The translations under genes and the position numbers were made by a program. A model generated the notes under the pieces. It was not told the origin of the DNA and searched no databases. It saw only the letters and a program-made list of their open reading frames with translations. From assembly GCF_008634025.1 (NCBI RefSeq), contig NZ_PDCM01000001.1, positions 2,291,501 through 2,355,500 on the forward strand: DNA of 64,000 bases, read 5' to 3'. The DNA comes from Streptomyces albofaciens JCM 4342 (GTDB lineage: Bacteria > Actinomycetota > Actinomycetes > Streptomycetales > Streptomycetaceae). Shown piece after piece: positions 61,713 through 64,000 of this stretch. Positions within the stretch are counted from its first letter, which is position 1; each line of letters starts with the position of its first letter.

Positions 61713-63545
61713 TCAGGACGCGTGGTTCGCCCGGTCATCCGGCGCCGTGGCGAGAAACTGCGTCGCCGCCAGCTCCCCGTACAGCGGATCGCTCGCCACC
61801 AGCTCCGCGTGTGTACCGACCGCGCGCACCCGTCCCGCCTCCATCACCACGATCCGGTCCGCGAGCGTGACCGTGGACAGCCGGTGCGCCACCACGAGCA
61901 CCGTGGTCGTACGGGCGGCCTCCGCGACGGTGTCCCGCAGCGCCAGCTCGTTGACCGCGTCCAGCTGCGAGGTCGCCTCGTCCAGGAGCAGCAGCCGCGG
62001 CTCGCGCAGCAGCGCCCGCGCGATCGCCACCCGCTGCCGCTCGCCGCCCGACAGCTTGCTGCCGCGGTGGCCCACCGGCGTCTCCAGGCCCTCCGGCAGC
62101 CGCTCGACCAGGCCGTCCAGCCGGGTCCGCGTCAGGACGCGGGCCAGCTGGTCATCGGTGGCGCCGGGCGCCGCGAACAGCAGGTTCTCGCGCAGCGTGC
62201 CGGCCAGTACGGGCGCGTCCTGCTCGACGTAGCCGATCTGGGCGCGCAGCCGGTCCAGCGGCCAGTCCCGTACGTCCGTGCCGTCGACCAGCACCCGGCC
62301 GCCGTCCGCCTCGTAGAACCGCTCCACCAGCCCGAAGACGGTGGACTTGCCGGCGCCGGACGGGCCGACGAACGCCGTCATGCCGCCGCCGGGCACCACG
62401 AAGTCCACGCCGTGGTGGACGGGCGGCAGGTCCGGGCGGTAGCGGAAGGTGACCCCTTCGAAGGCGACGCTCGCGGGCTTGGTGGGGGCGCCGGCGCCCG
62501 CTTCTTCCGAAGGCTCCGTCTCCAGGGGCTCCGTCTCCAGGCTCTCCGCCTCCGCCATCCGGGCGATCGCGGCCGACCCCACCTGGTAGGCGGACGCCGC
62601 CTCCACCAGCCGGGATATCGGGTCGATCAAGTAGAAGAGATACAGCAGGAACGCGACCAGGGTGGCGATGTCGGTGGCCCCCGAGGCCACCCGCGCCCCG
62701 CCGACGCCCAGCACCGCCAGGAAGGAGACCTGCACCGCGAGCCCCACCGAGGACATCGCGAGCGACTGCCACTTCGCGGCCCGTATGCCACTGCGCCACG
62801 CCTCGCGCGCCGCCGCCTCGATGGCCGCCTCCTCCCGCCGCTCCGCGCCGGACGCCTTGACCGTACGGAACGCGCCGAACGTCCGCTCCAGGGCCGTGGA
62901 GATCGCCCCCACGGCCTCCTGCGCCCGCTTCGTCGCCTTGGAGATCCGCGGCATGACCAGCCCCATGGAGCTGCCGATCAGCACGATCACGGCGACCGTC
63001 ACCCCGAGCAGCACCGGCTCCAGCAGGGCCATGAACACGATCGCGCCGACCAGGGTGGCGAGGCCGGTCCCGGCGGAGACCAGCGACTGGGTGGTGATCG
63101 CGCGCAGCAGCGTGGTGTCCGCGGTGACCCGCGACATCAGGTCACCGGGCTTGCTGCGGTCCACCGCGGGCATCCGCAGCCGCAGCAGCCGGGCGACGAG
63201 CTGACGCCGGGCGGCGAGCACCACGGACTCCGCGGTGCGTTCCAGGACGTAGGCGCCGACCGATTCCGCCACGGCGCCCGCCACCACCAGCGCGGTCAGC
63301 AGCACCAGCAGCATGGTGATCGACTCGTGTACGCCCAGGCGCTCGACCAGCGCCTTGGCGGCCAGCGGCTGGACGAGGCCGGCGGCCGAGCCGGCCAGGG
63401 TCAGCAGCCCGCCCAGGGCGATGACGGCGCGGTGCGGCCGGATGTGGCCGTACAGCACCCGCCAGGTCTTCCGGACGGGCAGGGAGGGCTGCGGGTGTTC
63501 CGCGTCGGCGGTGGCCGAGGCGGTTCTCGGGGTCTCGGTGCTCAC
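61713..63545 (-). CDS. ABC exporter, fused membrane and ATPase domains
   Basis: 610 residues from GTG. Six membrane helices (about 40-330) are followed by an ATP-binding domain with Walker [14 protein letters not shown], signature [16 protein letters not shown], Walker [14 protein letters not shown] and H-loop [10 protein letters not shown] homodimeric or heterodimeric multidrug/lipid A-type exporter. A short acidic repeat ([15 protein letters not shown]) lies between domains. The HtrA-like gene follows after 15 bp. Confidence 0.93.
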   Translation of the reverse strand: MSTETPRTASATADAEHPQPSLPVRKTWRVLYGHIRPHRAVIALGGLLTLAGSAAGLVQPLAAKALVERLGVHESITMLLVLLTALVVAGAVAESVGAYVLERTAESVVLAARRQLVARLLRLRMPAVDRSKPGDLMSRVTADTTLLRAITTQSLVSAGTGLATLVGAIVFMALLEPVLLGVTVAVIVLIGSSMGLVMPRISKATKRAQEAVGAISTALERTFGAFRTVKASGAERREEAAIEAAAREAWRSGIRAAKWQSLAMSSVGLAVQVSFLAVLGVGGARVASGATDIATLVAFLLYLFYLIDPISRLVEAASAYQVGSAAIARMAEAESLETEPLETEPSEEAGAGAPTKPASVAFEGVTFRYRPDLPPVHHGVDFVVPGGGMTAFVGPSGAGKSTVFGLVERFYEADGGRVLVDGTDVRDWPLDRLRAQIGYVEQDAPVLAGTLRENLLFAAPGATDDQLARVLTRTRLDGLVERLPEGLETPVGHRGSKLSGGERQRVAIARALLREPRLLLLDEATSQLDAVNELALRDTVAEAARTTTVLVVAHRLSTVTLADRIVVMEAGRVRAVGTHAELVASDPLYGELAATQFLATAPDDRANHAS

Positions 63546-63754
63546 GAAGAACAGGACGCGGGAGCGGGGCGATTACCTGTCTTTTACCCGTAGGGGATTT
63601 CACGCGTCAGGGTTGCGGTGCAGGCCCTCGCGGGGGCGGGACGCATCTACAAGAGCGAGGCGTAGTCACGGGGACAGGGGCGTGCGCGCCCGCGCGCCCC
63701 TCCTGGTGCGCCCCTGGTGTGCGCCCGCTGCGCCCCCGGTGCGCACCCGCACTC

Positions 63755-64000
63755 CTACCGCCCCTCGCTCCCCGCTCCGCCCCGTACGCCGCACAGGTGC
63801 AGCAGCGCCGCCACCGCGCGGTACGGATCGGTGCGCCCGGCCCGCTCCTCCGCGGCCAGCAGCCGTTCCAGCTCGCCGTCGGCGGGCAGCGGCGCGTCGT
63901 CCGCCGCGGTGTCGGTGAAGATCCGTACGCCGTACCAGGTCTCCAGCGGCGCGCCGATCCCGTCGAGCGTGGCGGTCAGCGCCGCCAGGCGGTCGGCGCG
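63755..64000 (-). CDS. SAM-dependent methyltransferase, C-terminal fragment
   Basis: Only the last 81 residues are in the window (TAG at 63757-63755). The text reads LETWYGVRIFTD, then LLAAEERAGRTDPYRAVAALLHLCG, which is how CmoM/SmtA-like and related Streptomyces methyltransferases end. The start, SAM-binding motif and substrate are outside the window. Confidence 0.6.
   Translation of the reverse strand, partial: RADRLAALTATLDGIGAPLETWYGVRIFTDTAADDAPLPADGELERLLAAEERAGRTDPYRAVAALLHLCGVRGGAGSEGR

Overview
The window looks like chromosomal DNA of a Streptomyces or close relative. G+C is very high, third codon positions are almost always G or C, GTG starts and GTGA/ATGA stop-start overlaps are common, and the gene content is typical of the genus: geosmin synthase, DUF397, DUF4191, DUF4240, an NsdA-like regulator, a homodimeric AceE with a two-lipoyl-domain E2, and actinobacterial cobalamin genes. 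From 21.7 to 44.7 kb the order glnA, RDD protein, DUF4191 protein, small ORF, lipA, lipB, NsdA-like regulator, FAD enzyme, epimerase, ..., aceE, gntR, sucB, lpd, pepA matches, as I remember it, the conserved S. coelicolor glnA-pepA core region. No rRNA, tRNA, CRISPR array, insertion sequence or prophage was recognised.

Layout. 1-9 kb: a partial metal-dependent hydrolase, a sigma-like membrane protein, an orphan DUF397 gene, a NarL-type two-component pair, a two-gene ornithine-lipid cassette (olsB/olsA-like), a winged-helix regulator behind a possible Cys-tandem leader peptide, and a rhomboid-like protein. 9-18.7 kb: an unusual trypsin-like protease, two oxidoreductases, an acyl-CoA synthetase-like enzyme and an OmpR/EnvZ-type operon ending in a lipoprotein. 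18.7-21.7 kb: geosmin synthase and a small unknown gene. 21.7-44.7 kb: the core block, covering nitrogen assimilation (glnA with a GlnR-type operator), lipoate synthesis (lipA, lipB), the lipoate-dependent 2-oxo-acid dehydrogenase components (aceE, sucB, lpd) and pepA. 45-52.5 kb: a five-gene exopolysaccharide locus. 52.5-60.5 kb: cobalamin lower-ligand and nucleotide-loop genes (cobS, cobT, cobU fusion) around a block of membrane and lipid genes, including an LPG-synthase-like protein. 60.6-64 kb: an HtrA-like lipoprotein protease, an ABC exporter and the end of a methyltransferase.

The most interesting system is the 45-52.5 kb locus: a secreted Agd3-like (CBM87-CE18 type) deacetylase, a PelF-type GT4 glycosyltransferase, a multi-spanning membrane protein, a spherulin-4 (GH135-like) protein and a GH114-like lipoprotein. 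This toolkit parallels both the fungal galactosaminogalactan cluster and bacterial Pel loci, so I infer that it makes and remodels a (partly deacetylated) galactosamine-type polymer.

A second theme is the number of short tandem repeats (7 to 32 bp units), often beginning at or next to a stop codon or inside low-complexity protein segments. A third is the set of clear operator-like palindromes ahead of the imine-reductase-like gene, aceE and glnA. All functions are read from translated sequence and remembered family motifs; no database search was run.
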